A DNA stretch of 64,000 bases from Plantago major (Eukaryota > Streptophyta > Magnoliopsida > Lamiales > Plantaginaceae): positions 925,501 to 989,500 of the forward strand of contig CM048842.1 in NCBI GenBank assembly GCA_026545765.1, given 5' to 3'. Below are positions 45,628 through 56,399 of this stretch, piece by piece. Positions within the stretch are counted from its first letter, which is position 1. The number at the start of each line of letters is the position of its first letter. The translations under genes were made by a program, and so were the position numbers. The notes beneath the pieces were generated by a model. The model worked only from the letters and a program-made list of their open reading frames with translations, did no database searches and was not told the DNA's origin.

Positions 45628-46210
45628 TAAGTTAACTCATGACGAGATGGCTTGTCCATGTGGACATATTCTTGGAGTTTTCAGTTCCCCACCAAATGTT
45701 CTACTTCTGTCTTGAAATGGATACAATCCTTGGTAGAGTGGCCCCTGCTCTTGTGAAACTTACAATATTCTTTGTATTCTCTGCTCTTCTTGTTGCTTAG
45801 GACCGGCTTTGGCCACTGAACATCCAACTTCAAAGTGTTAGCGTACATGTGACTGACCCGTTCCTTTATGATGTGTGGCTCCACTTGCGCTGCTGCTTCT
45901 TGGAAGCGATCAAGGAAGTCCTTAAGGTCCTCATGCTCACCTTGGATCACTTAGGCGAGGTAGTCAACAGACCTCTTCTTCTTCTTTGATTTCTCAAACC
46001 TCTTCGTGAACAATGTGGTAATGTCTGCATAGGACTTGATGGATGCGTTGGGTAAGGACACCCACCAGTACATTGCATCTCCAAAGAGAGTAGTGGAGAA
46101 TGTTAGGGCCTTCATGTTGTCGTTGTGCCCATTTGCATCCATTCGGCTCTCATACAATGTCAAGTGCCCTGGTACAAGAGCGTCCGTATTGTTCCAAAGC
46201 TGGGATGGGA
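45628..46210 (-). pseudogene. Gypsy gag fragment
   Basis: The frame reads HLTLYESRMDANGHNDNMK, AMYWWVSLPNASIKSYADI and LFTKRF, then a TAA at 45951-45953, then QGEHEDLKDFLDRFQEA. It continues to the zinc-knuckle-like CKFHKSRGHSTKDC and a second stop at 45681-45683. This is the capsid-nucleocapsid pattern of plant Gypsy elements (W-F/W-x-SLP, YCxFHxxxGHxTxDC). With two stops and truncation it cannot give full Gag. Confidence 0.85.
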
Positions 46211-47147
46211 GTGTATGTCTTCTTCACCTCTCTCCTTATCTCCTCACTTAAGGGGTTTGGGATCCTTGCCCTCACCTTCTCATGCACCTTTACTATCTTT
46301 CCTAAGGACACAATTTGTACTTCCAAGGCTTTCTATTGGAAATAGATTTCCTGTTGTGTCGGTCTATTCCCTGTCATAGGGTCGAGTACCGCAGATAAGT
46401 TCCTCGAGGCGGGGTACATGAATTCTTTCCGCCACATAGTCATGAGCATTTGGCAGTTGAGCCGGCAGGTGACTAGGACCAACTTCGTCGATCCTTGGTC
46501 GTACTTGGCTCCTTTACCCTACCCTTTGGGATGCGCGGGCTCTCCTATTTAGTAGCCCCCTAAGGTCTTCCGGCCTTGTAGGATCTCCTACCTTGTCAAG
46601 GATAGGGCAATATTCGTTCCAAGACTGAGAAGGCTACTCTTGCATTGGATTTTCCATCGGGGGAGTAGTCTATGCTGGTTGAACAGTGTTAGAGCCAAAA
46701 CATCCTTAAATAGTCATGAGTAGGAGACCGAATTGGTTGTCTATCATCCCAAACTCGCTAGGAAATACTACTTGGCCATTGGGAAGGGTGAAGTTTTGCC
46801 CTTGAGGAGGGCCATAGGTTCCTGCTGGAGGAACTTGGCCTCCTTGCCCTTGAGATGCTGGTGGAGGTTTTTTAGCCCCTTATGGAGGAGCCAAGTTGCC
46901 CCACCCAGAAGGATTGACTCTTTCAGTCCTGGGTCCTTCCTCTCTTATCCTCCTTTCTCCGGATGAGATACTCGTCGTATGCCCATCTCTTAAATAATAT
47001 TCTTCACACCTTGTCGCTTCTCTCTCTCCGCGTCTCCATGTCGTGGGGGACGCCCCGGGGGCCTAGGAGCTAGGGTCCCTACTCCCGTAGTTGTTGTCCT
47101 TGTAGATCTCCTTGGTCTTGCCATTGATAGTCCTTATGAACTTTTGT

Positions 47148-47170
47148 AACGATTCCCACAAACGGCGCCA
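47148..47170 (-). promoter_or_regulatory. Primer-binding site of the G1 Gypsy element
   Basis: TGGCGCCGTTTGTGGGAATC on the minus strand lies three bases after the LTR end. The TGGCGCC start is typical of several plant Gypsy families. Confidence 0.8.
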
Positions 47171-47173
47171 AAA

Positions 47174-47902
47174 TGTAGAGGGTGAGTCCTCAATCCTCTT
47201 AACTCGTGTTCCTAGTCAACCAAAGACGTCCTAATCAGCTTATCCAAAGTACTTGAGATCTTCAGAGCCCCTTCAGGTAAGGACTTGCACGAATGCGGGG
47301 GGGGGGGGGGGGGGGGGGGGGGAGTGTGCCATATATATACTGTTTCACTAAAATGGGTATGTCACTTAAGATCATGCCAAGTGTACACTCTAGATTCCGC
47401 CACCAATGCCTTCTAGGCCCATGACCTTGCAAGTGGGCCAAGCCCAATACCTCTTAAGGGGCATTATGGTCTTTTCTAGGCCTTGGAAGGGCTTCTTTGG
47501 TGTTCCAGTGACATTATTTCCGAGCACAGTGTTTGAGCCAAGTGTCATTGTTCGACCCTGTTACCCATTGTGCCTATGCCATATGGTAACCATTAAGGCT
47601 CAGTGGTCCAGACCTATGTCCGAATGAAGCTACATTCGGGCCAGGTTGGATCGGAAGGACTTTAGTGAGCTAGGAGAGCCGATCCAGGGAGATGGTGTCG
47701 GACCATGAGGTCCGGGAAGATGTTCGGATCCTTTCTGTGTTGACTTCAGCTGACCTTTCCTCATGTGTTTTGTGGGGGTCAGACTGAGAACTCAGTGGCT
47801 TCGGACTGATGGCAATTTGGACCTATCCAAGGATTATGATCCTGTTAGGCTTAATTCGCCTTGGAGCGTAGTTAACGGATTTGACTTGTTTCCGTATCAA
47901 CA
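47174..47902 (-). repeat. 5' LTR of the G1 Gypsy element
   Basis: It is bounded by TGTTGATACGGAAA and CACCCTCTACA on the minus strand. At 729 bp it is shorter than its 867-922-bp relatives because roughly 150 bases near the G-run are missing. It carries a TATA-like stretch near 47330-47340. Confidence 0.88.
47297..47322 (+). repeat. G26 homopolymer in the LTR
   Basis: An uninterrupted run of 26 G. The equivalent position has C15 (11478-11492, opposite strand) and G16 (62000-62015) in sister LTRs and only G5 in the copy at 51432. Confidence 0.95.
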
Positions 47903-48414
47903 AGGGGTGTTTCTTTAAATTTTCCTTCATAATACGTGCAATTAATTACTTATGCAACTATATGTATGTACACTAAGTGTGTGTTTGCAAACGTTTTTAT
48001 TGGCGTTTTTTTGTCTACTTTTGTTAAAAGTTGATTTTAAGCATAAGTAGTGTTTGATATATTATTAAAAAACAACTTATTGAAAAAGCATAAGTTTTAG
48101 TGTTTGTATAAAGTAATTTAATAGTTGATTTTAATTTAAAAAAAAGCTACCACCTAATTAAATCAGTTAGAAGCAACTATTGGATTACTTCTTAGCTTGT
48201 AGCAGTTATCTGCTTCTTTCCAGAGTTGTAGCATAAGTTGTAATATAAAACACTAAAAAACTACTTTTACTATTTCAAAATCACAAAAATATTTTTTTAA
48301 TCATTTACAAACTCAAGTTAAATTAGATCAAGATCGAGCAGAGTGAAATAACTTTGCTCCGGTCGTGAACTTGATACATCTATATTTACCTAATTATATT
48401 AAAACACACACTAA
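47903..48414. other. Intergenic downstream of the third ERF gene
   Basis: GTGTTTGCAAACGTTTTTAT and several AAGTTGATTTTAA/ATAAGT motifs (47980-48260) suggest a decayed hAT-type MITE; ends are unclear. No gene. Confidence 0.4.
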
Positions 48415-49143
48415 TTAAGCAAGTACTCTGCTTCTCTTAGATCCCATTGATAAGGATGACGATGTAAGTTCCGGAGATGGCTGTCTCTTCTTAGTCACTC
48501 TAACCGGCTCCGGTACGCTATCAGACCCAATCAGGTTTGGAAAATTAACCTTGGCTCGCACGCCACGTAGTTTAAAAGCCGCACGATCATAAGCCAATGC
48601 TGCCTCCTCGGGAGTCTCGTACGTCCCCAGCCATGTCCTGACACCTTTCTTGGCAGGGTCCCTTATCTCCGCGGCAAACTTGCCCCACGGGCGCCTCCTC
48701 ACTCCTTTGTACCTCTTCCATTCAGTAGATGGCGCGTCAACATCACATGATATTTCCGTTTCTCGTTCTAAGGAGATCTCATTCTGATCGGACATCAATA
48801 ACTCATCTATCATTTGAGTCGTCGTTGAATCCACAATATGTTCTTGATCATTTACGAGGAAATCAGAGCAGTCGGCTGGCAGTACATAGCCTGAGAAAAC
48901 AGGATCGGAAATTTGTGAAAGTTCGGAATCCTTAAACATTTGCCAAACATCATTTGCGGAGGTGAAGCCTGAAGTAACTTCAGAATCAAATGTGGCATTA
49001 GTTTGTAACGAAGTGTCAGAAAAGACATCCGAGTGGTTAAAGATGGAGTTTATGTCGAAAAGTGATGGAGAGCTTTCTTGATCATTGAAAAGGAAAGATT
49101 CAATAGCGTCAAGAAAGGATGCAGATGAACTTTGTGATTCCAT
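48415..49143 (-). CDS. AP2/ERF transcription factor, group IX-like (third gene)
   Basis: A 242-residue intronless protein, closely matching the second gene along its whole length. Acidic N-terminal half, [15 protein letters not shown] at about 104-118, AP2/ERF domain at about 145-201 with A14 and D19 ([14 protein letters not shown]), conserved [10 protein letters not shown] and a final basic GSKRSR. It is expected to bind GCC-box DNA in the nucleus. The start is fixed by MESQSSS, shared with the second gene, and by a TATA box about 80 bases upstream. 3' flanks of the two genes also align (CACTAATTAAGCAAGT just after the stop). The domain residue before RAKVNF is valine (RGVRAK) where the paralogues have alanine or serine. 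Confidence 0.95.
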   Translation of the reverse strand: MESQSSSASFLDAIESFLFNDQESSPSLFDINSIFNHSDVFSDTSLQTNATFDSEVTSGFTSANDVWQMFKDSELSQISDPVFSGYVLPADCSDFLVNDQEHIVDSTTTQMIDELLMSDQNEISLERETEISCDVDAPSTEWKRYKGVRRRPWGKFAAEIRDPAKKGVRTWLGTYETPEEAALAYDRAAFKLRGVRAKVNFPNLIGSDSVPEPVRVTKKRQPSPELTSSSLSMGSKRSRVLA

Positions 49144-49220
49144 GTGAAGTTGTATTGGATGTTGGATTAAGTTTGTGTATAGAATAGATTATAGAAGCTA
49201 GAAGTAAATTGGACAGTTCA

Positions 49221-49230
49221 ATTTATATGG
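49221..49230 (-). promoter_or_regulatory. Candidate TATA box of the third ERF gene
   Basis: CCATATAAAT on the minus strand, about 80 bases before the ATG at 49143, placing the transcript start near 49190. Confidence 0.65.
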
Positions 49231-49294
49231 AGTATACACAATTGGATGAGTCTATTACAGAGACTTGAAGTCTGACATGGTTGATGTTTCTGTG

Positions 49295-49545
49295 AAAGAG
49301 CAGTTTGGTTTCTTGATCTTGTAAGTTGTTATAATTTGTACAATCCCTAATTCATCACGTTGAAATGACCAGTTCCTTCAACAATTTTATTCAATGGCAC
49401 GTCTTTATTATGTGTACATAATATTTATAGTACTAATAATGATCTGAAATTATTTAGTACTATTATTTTTAATTAATGTGATTAATCGTCCTTTCGGAAT
49501 AATTGATATGTTTTGTCGGCCGGTTATGGAGCAATGATATGTGTT
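49295..49545 (-). promoter_or_regulatory. Upstream region shared with the second ERF gene
   Basis: Ordered blocks CACGTTGAAATGACC, GTTCCTT, ATTTTATTCA, ATGGCAC and CGGAATAATTGAT match 43857-44205. The distance to the ATG is similar in both genes (about 150-160 bases to the first block). Confidence 0.65.
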
Positions 49546-49578
49546 TGCAAGTGGATGTTATGTGTTTGCAAGTGGATG
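49541..49578 (+). repeat. Two tandem copies of a 20-bp unit
   Basis: TGTGTTTGCAAGTGGATGT occurs twice in a row directly before the Cassandra LTR, whose left duplication (GGATG) is the end of the second copy. Confidence 0.85.
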
Positions 49579-49874
49579 TGTAACGCCCCCAAAGTTTCAA
49601 GTTAAGTTTAAAGAGTCGCGAACGCAACTAATACCAATAAGGTGTATCTTTTTTTTTTTCCAGGAATCCAGCTATAAGAACTCCAGAGTTAAGCGTGCTT
49701 GCTCTGCAGCAATTTTAAGATGGGTGACCAACTGGAAAGTTTTCCGGTTCGCACACGAGTGAGAACAAAGTGTACATGAAAGGATAAGTGTTGGTACAAT
49801 GGGACCAGCATATCCGAGGAAAATGCGTGAAATGTCGCTTTCGAAATTACTTATTAGTGGTCCAAGTCATTACA
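49579..49874 (+). mobile_element. Solo LTR of a Cassandra-type TRIM carrying 5S rRNA-like sequence
   Basis: A 296-bp unit, TGTAACGCCC...CATTACA, flanked by GGATG (49574-49578) and GAATG (49875-49879), a 5-bp duplication with one change. Inside (about 49677-49758) is 5S rRNA-like sequence with the internal control regions GTTAAGCGTGCTT (box A) and AGATGGGTGACC...CTGG (intermediate element and box C). LTRs with embedded 5S promoters define Cassandra elements, which can be read by RNA polymerase III. The 5S part is too diverged to be an rRNA gene. No second LTR is present. Confidence 0.88.
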
Positions 49875-50097
49875 GAATGAGTGATTAGAAGATTGATTTT
49901 GAGCTTTTTGAAGTTGAAAAAAGTAGTTTTACAAGTGTTTTATATCACAATTTTGCTGTAACTTATCTAAAAATCAACTAATGGACTTATCTAAAACATG
50001 TAGTAGTTTTTTTTTTCAATTAAAATTAACTAATGGACTTATTTTCTCAAAACACAAAATTTTTTGTTTTTACCACTTAAACTGTTTTATTAAATAA
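49875..50097. other. AT-rich intergenic stretch, no gene seen
   Basis: It has ACTAATGGACTTAT motifs repeated at 49977 and 50028, perhaps a decayed MITE. Confidence 0.4.
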
Positions 50098-50319
50098 TAC
50101 TCCTTTCGCCTCGAATTCAACTTCTCGCGGGTCTGGGTATAAGTTTTATAAAGAGTAAATAAAGTAAAAGATATGGTAGTAGAGTAGGAAAGAGAATGAA
50201 TAAAGTATGTGAGCTAGTACATAAAGTATGAGAGATATTTTTCATTTATGGTATGAGAAGTTAAAATTGAGTCGTCCCAAAATGGAATGCGGGAAGTTGA
50301 ATTCAGGACATAAAGAGTA
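50098..50319. mobile_element. Stowaway-like MITE, diverged
   Basis: TACTCCTTTCGCCTCGAATTC at left versus GAATTCAGGACATAAAGAGTA at right, with TA at both ends. Internal AATAAAGTA repeats resemble 33728-33986. Confidence 0.7.
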
Positions 50320-50611
50320 TATGAAAAACTACTGAATTTTGCTTTAAATCTACTTTAATAAACTTTTTGCAAAAACAAAAAAAATTAACCAATAAAAAGT
50401 ATTTGCAAAAACACATTAAAGAAGGGTCCACGATTATTATCTCAAAATATTTAAGGAGTTCAATTGATGTGTTCAACAAAAATTATTGCAGACAAATGAA
50501 TCAAAAAATCCAATGGAAGACTCATTTGGGAGACAGTCTCTAACTAACTTATTTAAATACGTACATATATTGTTAATAAAAATATTCATGTTGTTTACAA
50601 ATTAAAAAAAA
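50320..50611. other. AT-rich intergenic stretch, no gene seen
   Basis: No supported feature. Confidence 0.5.
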
Positions 50612-51175
50612 TACTCCCTTCGTCCCAGCTTGGGCGGAGCCATGTGATAGGTGGGTAGGGCAAGTACCCTACCCTTTTTTCAATAACCAATTTTTTTAGT
50701 GTAATTTTCATGTGATTTTGGCATTTCGCCCTATCCTTTTAAGTGTGAAATTCTATTTTTCTTTTTTATAGGACACACATATAATTTTTTTTCTGGTAAA
50801 ATGGTCATTCTTTGTATGTTATTTTTCATTAAATTTGTTATATTTTGTTTATACCAATTAAAAATAAATTATCATCTCGTTGACAATAAAAAATTTAAAT
50901 GTGCGCCCTAGTCGATTTTATATCCTGGCTCCGCCCCTGCATCTCAGTTTCATCTTCCTGCATTCCATTTTGGTCCGTCCCAACTTCATCTTCCCATCCT
51001 TTAAATGGAAAATCTATCTCCTACTTTATACACTATCTCTCCTACTTTATTCACTATTTGTCACACTTTATTCACTCTCTTTCTTACTTTATCACCATCT
51101 CTCCTACTTTATTCACTTTTTTCTTAAATCTTGTGTCCGGGCCCGCAGAAAGATGAAACCGGAACGGAGGGAGTA
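50612..51175. mobile_element. Stowaway-like MITE with another TIR element nested near its left end
   Basis: The outer element runs from TACTCCCTTCGTCCC to GGAACGGAGGGAGTA. At about 50630-50942 it is interrupted by a segment with inverted ends GGGCGGAGCC and GGCTCCGCCC. Removing it restores the usual Stowaway start (CGTCCCAG, then TTTCATCTTCC). The inner duplication is probably CCCAG/CTCAG. Confidence 0.78.
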
Positions 51176-51431
51176 TATGTTAACAAAATAGACGTTTTGA
51201 TTAACAACGTACTTATATATATTATTATAATAAAACATAAGTCGTCTCTAGATTAGTCTGAGTATGTAATTTTGTACGGTAATTGAACTCTACAAGATAA
51301 GTATATAGCAGTGATGGAGTCGTCAATTTCCCAAACTATACACTAATAACTAATGTGGCTAAATGGTTGGTTAGAAACATGGAATGTAGATTCCTTGGAA
51401 TATATTGGTGTGTGTCGAATATCAATCTATT
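51176..51431. other. Short intergenic stretch, no gene seen
   Basis: It ends with CTATT (51427-51431), the left duplication of the next LTR. Confidence 0.5.
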
Positions 51432-52298
51432 TGTTAAGGGTGAAGTCCCCCAAACACTTAATAAGTTCCTCCTCCAAGTCCAAATCACTGTAGAGCGTCC
51501 AAAACAAAGGTCCAACGCACTCCAAAGAACTAGAGGGTAAGAACCTGCACATGTAACTTTGAGGGGGTTAGAACCGTAGACCTGGTTTGCTAAGTGTCAA
51601 ACCGGATAAGAACTTTACTTGAGAGAGAGACTGAAGATCTACTCTTTATAGTGATCGGGATTAGTTCGTAATGATGACTTACCGTTTACATGGGAATCTG
51701 TGCCATATATATAGGCTTCTCCAAAAAATGAAGAGCTTCACTAGATCGTCCCAAGTGTAAGGCTCAGATTGCACCAACAAGGCTCTGTTAGGCCCATGGC
51801 CCATTAAGAAGACTTAACCCATTTCCCTTTTGGGCTTTCGAGGGTAGTTTAGTCTTTCCTTGAGAGATTAGAGACTTCTGACGTCCGTTTCGGACCTTCG
51901 CCTAAAAGGTTAGGTCCAGAGCAATGATCCGAGCAGTACTCACTTGACTGTACGACAACTTAAATAACCTCCTAAAGTACTGTGGTTCGGACCTTGGTAC
52001 CCTCGGACCTTGCCTTCTCTCTTGGTGCCAGTTCACTTGGTTCCTTATGAGGTCAGTGTCATATGTCCGAGTCAACGTCTCTGGGTCGGACCACCATGGT
52101 CTTCAGACCATGGTCTGGGTCGGACCGCTTGTCTTGAAGGCTAAGGTTCTTATTGCTTATTTCAGGAAAATTAACTCCAAATGAACCTTGGGTCAGACCT
52201 CCGGGTCGGACCTTGAGCCTTTTGACCTTAGACAGCTTAATACGCCTTAGTATAGTCAAATGCGTCTATGACGGATTGGACATATTTCCGTATCAACA
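51432..52298 (-). mobile_element. Solo LTR, Gypsy family G1
   Basis: An 867-bp LTR (on minus TGTTGATACGG...CCCTTAACA) with a perfect 5-bp duplication, CTATT, at 51427-51431 and 52299-52303. Unlike its relatives it has only GAGGGGG at the homopolymer site (51562-51568). TATA-like TATATATAGG lies near 51706-51715 (plus-strand reading). Confidence 0.92.
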
Positions 52299-52303
52299 CT
52301 ATT

Positions 52304-52832
52304 GATCGTCATACATCAACTAGAGGTTTTGCAAGACTTATCTCATCAAACTAGCATCCACAAGCATGAACCGTAACTAAGAGTTAAATTAATCCACCAC
52401 CACCCCATAACGGGAGCCTAAGTCTCATCATCATAAATCAATAATAGATAAATAACCCAACATCAATAGTATTTAACTAAGAAAAGAAAATATACAGTTA
52501 CCAAGGTGTTGTCACTCTTGAAAATTCAGGCAAATTTCTAATTCAATTGGTAGAATTGTAGCTAATTATTGATAATCACAAGTAATTACAATGTAAATCG
52601 GGTTCAATCCTCGAAGATGATGAATGAATTGTCCAAGAATGAAGTATGGTGTTTTTGAGTGAAGAAGAAAACTGAAATAACATGACAGATCAAGAAAGAA
52701 GTCGAATGGGAGTAATTTATACTCCCAACATGGTTCTTTTTTCCATCGCCACACTCTCATGGCACGTCCAACACTCATGTGGCACTTCAGGTTCGATCCT
52801 AGAAAATCCTTGAAGCTCCGAATCTTTTGTGG
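52304..52832 (-). repeat. Probable left part of an LTR split by nested insertions
   Basis: Non-coding, leader-like sequence. Without the inserted MITE and CACTA it would be continuous with 61186-61340, whose end reads like the start of a G2-type LTR (TGATGAGTCGATATT on minus). The far end of this LTR was not identified. Confidence 0.4.
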
Positions 52833-53650
52833 ATGCTTACATTACAATAAATCTGTTATTTAGCGACGGAAAGGGACACGGATCGCTCATTTTAGCGACG
52901 GATAGGGCGAAACGCCCTATCCGTCGCTAATCCGTCGTTATATCCGTCGCTAAATAACGACGAATAGTCTATCCGTTGTTAGTTTTTGTGACTTTTTGAT
53001 TTTTTAAAAATGAAAAATAGTATTTTAACGACAGATAGATTATCCGTCGTTAAATATTTAATTAAAAAAATTTAAAACTAACGACGGATAGAATATCCGT
53101 TGCTAAATAGCGACGGATAATTCTATCCGTCGTTAACTGTTATAAAAATGGGAAGAGCAGTTTCTTTCCCCCATTTTTATTCTACTTCATTTCTTCTCGT
53201 CTTCTTCGCCATTTTCGCCCACCTTCCAATTCCGACCAAAACTCCACCATTCCGGCCAATCTTGGACTCTTTTCGAAACTCGTGGAACAAGGGACTTGGG
53301 TGGCCTTTCAATTTCATCTTTTTTCGGCTAGTTTTCTCGTAATTGAAGGTATTATAGTATAAAACCCTTACTTTGTTAAATTTGGGATTTTTGCTAATTT
53401 CGAGCAATTGTATGTTTTTAGAAGTTTGCACTAGCTAGTTTAACTTATATTAAGTAGTGGGTTAAGCTTGAGGTTGTTTAATTGATAGATTTAGGTCAAT
53501 TTTGAGCAATTGTATGTTTTTGAATTGTTAGTATCATGTTAGGATGTTTGTAAGTATGTATGGTATTTAATTTGATGTTTTCGTATATGTAGTATAATTG
53601 ATTTATTGATTTTGGTGGTTGTAGTATAATTGGCTCGTATTAACTTAGAA

Positions 53651-54754
53651 AGAATTACTACTGTTTTAATTTATAATTCGTAATTGTAATGGAATTTTAA
53701 AATTCATTAAAAAAAATTAAACGTAAAATGTATGTAATTCATGAAATTTGGAACGTATTATAATTAACAATGCAATTATAGCCAGGAATTGGAATTGGTT
53801 GTAGTATAATTTGCTCGTATTGACTTGTTGTGAATTACTACTATATTAATCTACAATATGAAAGCTATTATTGGATTCTTCAAGGATGACTTCTCCACCT
53901 TCGTCGCCTCCTCCACCGTCGCCTACACCATTGCCGCCTCCACCCGATTCATTGGAGTATCATTGGAGTTCTGCCGAGTAAGTATACTTCGTCTTTCTTA
54001 GTAGTGATTTTAACATGTAAACTGTATTTTGTAGTTAATTTAGCATAATTAATATTTAACCTCGGGTTTTTTTATGTACGTAGAAATTGCGATACACTCT
54101 CCTATGCAGACACGTGGACAGGTTTTTCTGCTTTCAATAGAGCATTGGAGGTAGAAATGAAGGCCGATGAAGATGCAAACATGGCTAAAACTAATGCTGG
54201 AAAGAATTACTACTGTTTTAATTTATAATTCGTAATTGTAATGGAATTTTGAAATTCATTAAAAAAAATTAAACGTAAAATGTATCTAATTCATGAAATT
54301 TGGAACGTATTATAATTAACAATGCAATTATAGCCAGGAATTGGAATTGGTTGTAGTATAATTTGCTCGTATTGACTTGTTGTGAATTACTACTATTTTA
54401 ATCTACAATATGAAAGCTATTATTGGATTCTTCAAGGATGACTTCTCCACCTTCGTCGCCTCCTCCACCGTCGCCTACACCATTGCCGCCTCCACCCGAT
54501 TCATTGGAGTATCATTGGAGTTCTGCCGAGTAAGTATACTTCGTCTTTCTTAGTAGTGATTCTAACATGTAAACTGTATTTTGTAGTTAATTTAGCATAA
54601 TTAATATTTAACCTCGGATTTTTTTATGTATGTAGAAATTGCGATACACTCTCCTATGCAGACACGTGGACAAGTTTTTCTGCTTTTGATAGAGCATTGG
54701 AGGTAGAAATGAAGGCCGATGAAGATGCAAACATGGCTAAAACTAATGCTGGGA
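53651..54754 (+). repeat. 552-bp tandem duplication inside the CACTA element
   Basis: 53651-54202 and 54203-54754 are nearly identical direct copies (about ten differences seen). Each contains the same ATG exon, splice donor, intron and acceptor. The duplication arose within the transposon. Confidence 0.93.
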
Positions 54755-54860
54755 AGAAATGGATGATGAAGATGATGAGTATTTTGACATGACCATTGAG
54801 AGGATGATGAACTTTCGATTATTTGAAAGTGTATATCACATGCTTGAATATAGACGAAAT
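53886..54860 (+). pseudogene. Spliced gene fragment carried by the CACTA element
   Basis: ATG at 53886 opens a proline-rich exon (SPPPPSPTPLPPPP, then DSLEYHWSSA) ending at a GTAAGTA donor (53978). After a 106-base intron ending TACGTAG, an exon in phase reads NCDTLSYADTWTGFSAF and ALEVEMKADEDANMAK. The whole is duplicated at 54438-54754. Downstream of the second copy, another frame reads EEMDDEDDEYFDMTIERMM to RRNHL, apparently shifted. A further exon-like piece (AEVVRRIDIPELSIQEEN) follows an acceptor at 60381 beyond the nested Gypsy. The product is unknown: it could be the element's own diverged accessory gene or a captured host fragment. Confidence 0.5.
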
Positions 54861-54996
54861 CATCTCTAGGTTAGTGTATATATTCGTATCTTATTTGTGA
54901 TAATATGATCATTCTTCTTTATTTGTTTGTGCTTTATTTGTGAGTTGTATGTTAGCCACTACATGTGAGACTGAACTTGGGTGATATGTTAGTCAC

Positions 54997-56395
54997 TGAT
55001 GAAACTGTAATTTAGAGTCTCATTTAGTCCTTTTTAGCGGTCTTTGTTAGTCTTTGTTCGTAGTTTTATAGTGTTTTTGTGCGTTTTTGTTTGGTATTTT
55101 GTTTGTGTTTTGTAGGATTTTTGTGTCCCGAAGGTTAAAACCGGAGTGAAAACTATGGTTCTAGAACTTTGAATTTGGAGTAACTGGGTGAAGACAGAAG
55201 TGGATTCGGAGTTCGGACGAAGATTTGAGAGCCGTTTTAGCGAGACTTGCAAAAGTGAAGATTTACGGAGCAGTCTAGCCATTTTGGACATCACTATCTC
55301 ATATGATGTCCGATTGACCTGATCTCGGTGGCCATGCAAATATAATTCAAAGGGCTACAACTTTAGATTTGGAAGCATTGGAAAATTCTATCTGTAGAAA
55401 AAGTTACGAAGGTTTTAAGCTCGCCGTGGCGAATGAGATTCTTGCCGCGGTGAAATTTCCCGAAGCAAAAAAGATGGCTTAACGGTGTTTCTTGCCGCGG
55501 CGAGATTTGCATGGGCGATTTCTCGCCGAATTCTGGACGGATTTTCTTCGTTTTTTCTCCTATAAATAGATTTCTTTCACCATAACTTCAATCATAACTT
55601 ATTCTAAACCCTATTTGGGACCTAAGAACCCTAGTTTATCATTGATTGATCTTTGGAGCTTGGTTTTCATCTTGTAAGAATCATTGACATCGAATTCTTG
55701 GTATTTATTGATAACTCTCTATTGCTTATCTACAATTCTTTGTTTTCTTCTGTTTATCGAATTGTATGATCTTGCATGCGATTATCACCATGTTTATGCT
55801 CTGCGTATTCCATACCATGCCTTCTTTCGTCTTCGATTCCATCATGAGTAGTTAAACCTCTCCAGAACTCGTTAGTTATGTTATGGTTATGCAGATTCGA
55901 ATCTAGGGTTTATATTCATTCATATAGGTTCGTCTAGTTTTAAATCTTCGTAAAATCTTCAATTCAATAGGCTAGTTTTAAACCTTCAAAGTTGTTTTGG
56001 TTAAGGATCGTGGCATGACAACCCACGATTACTATAGTTTTAAATATTCAAATTACAATCGGTTGAATTGAATTGATTGCTTTCTGTACGCCGACCGTGT
56101 GACAAATATGAACGATTACCTAGTATTGAATTGGCATAACCAGATCATCGCTACCGTGTTCTCTCTTCTTTCCATTGATTTTCACCAACTAGTTTTCTTC
56201 CGTTTCCTATGTTAGGTTTAGTTTAGGTAAAAATACAAATTTCCAATTCTTGTTTTCTGCAAACATCTCTGTATTTGCTCTGCATCACTATAGTGGCTTA
56301 GTTAGCTCCTTAGCGAACGATCATGTGGTTTAGCTTTGTCTGTCTATAACAACTGCTTACTACTTGGTTTTCTAAGTAATAATTTGAGCACATCA
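54997..56395 (+). repeat. 5' LTR of the nested Gypsy element
   Basis: A direct repeat of 58852-60243. A TATA-like CTATAAATAG lies at 55560-55569. By eye a few percent diverged from its partner, including a short insertion with a CGCCACGGCGAG motif in the 3' copy. Confidence 0.93.
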
Positions 56396-56399
56396 AATT

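Larger units (their letters stand above)
45626..47902 (-). mobile_element. Truncated Gypsy element (family G1): 5' LTR, leader and gag
   Basis: On the minus strand the order is 5' LTR (47174-47902), primer site (47148-47170), about 900 bases of leader, then gag, ending near 45626 against half a Stowaway. Protease, pol and 3' LTR are absent. It links the solo LTRs at 10726, 51432 and 61855 to a Gypsy element. AGGGG at 47903-47907 would be one half of a duplication whose partner is lost. Confidence 0.88.

Noticed and set aside
46036..46379. Plus-strand frames in the Gypsy fragment
   Set aside because: Opposite strand to a recognisable gag and its leader; no domain of their own.
49677..49758. 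A 5S rRNA gene
   Set aside because: Only the internal control regions are well conserved. The 5' part is diverged and the segment is framed by LTR ends and a 5-bp duplication, so it is part of a Cassandra-type LTR.
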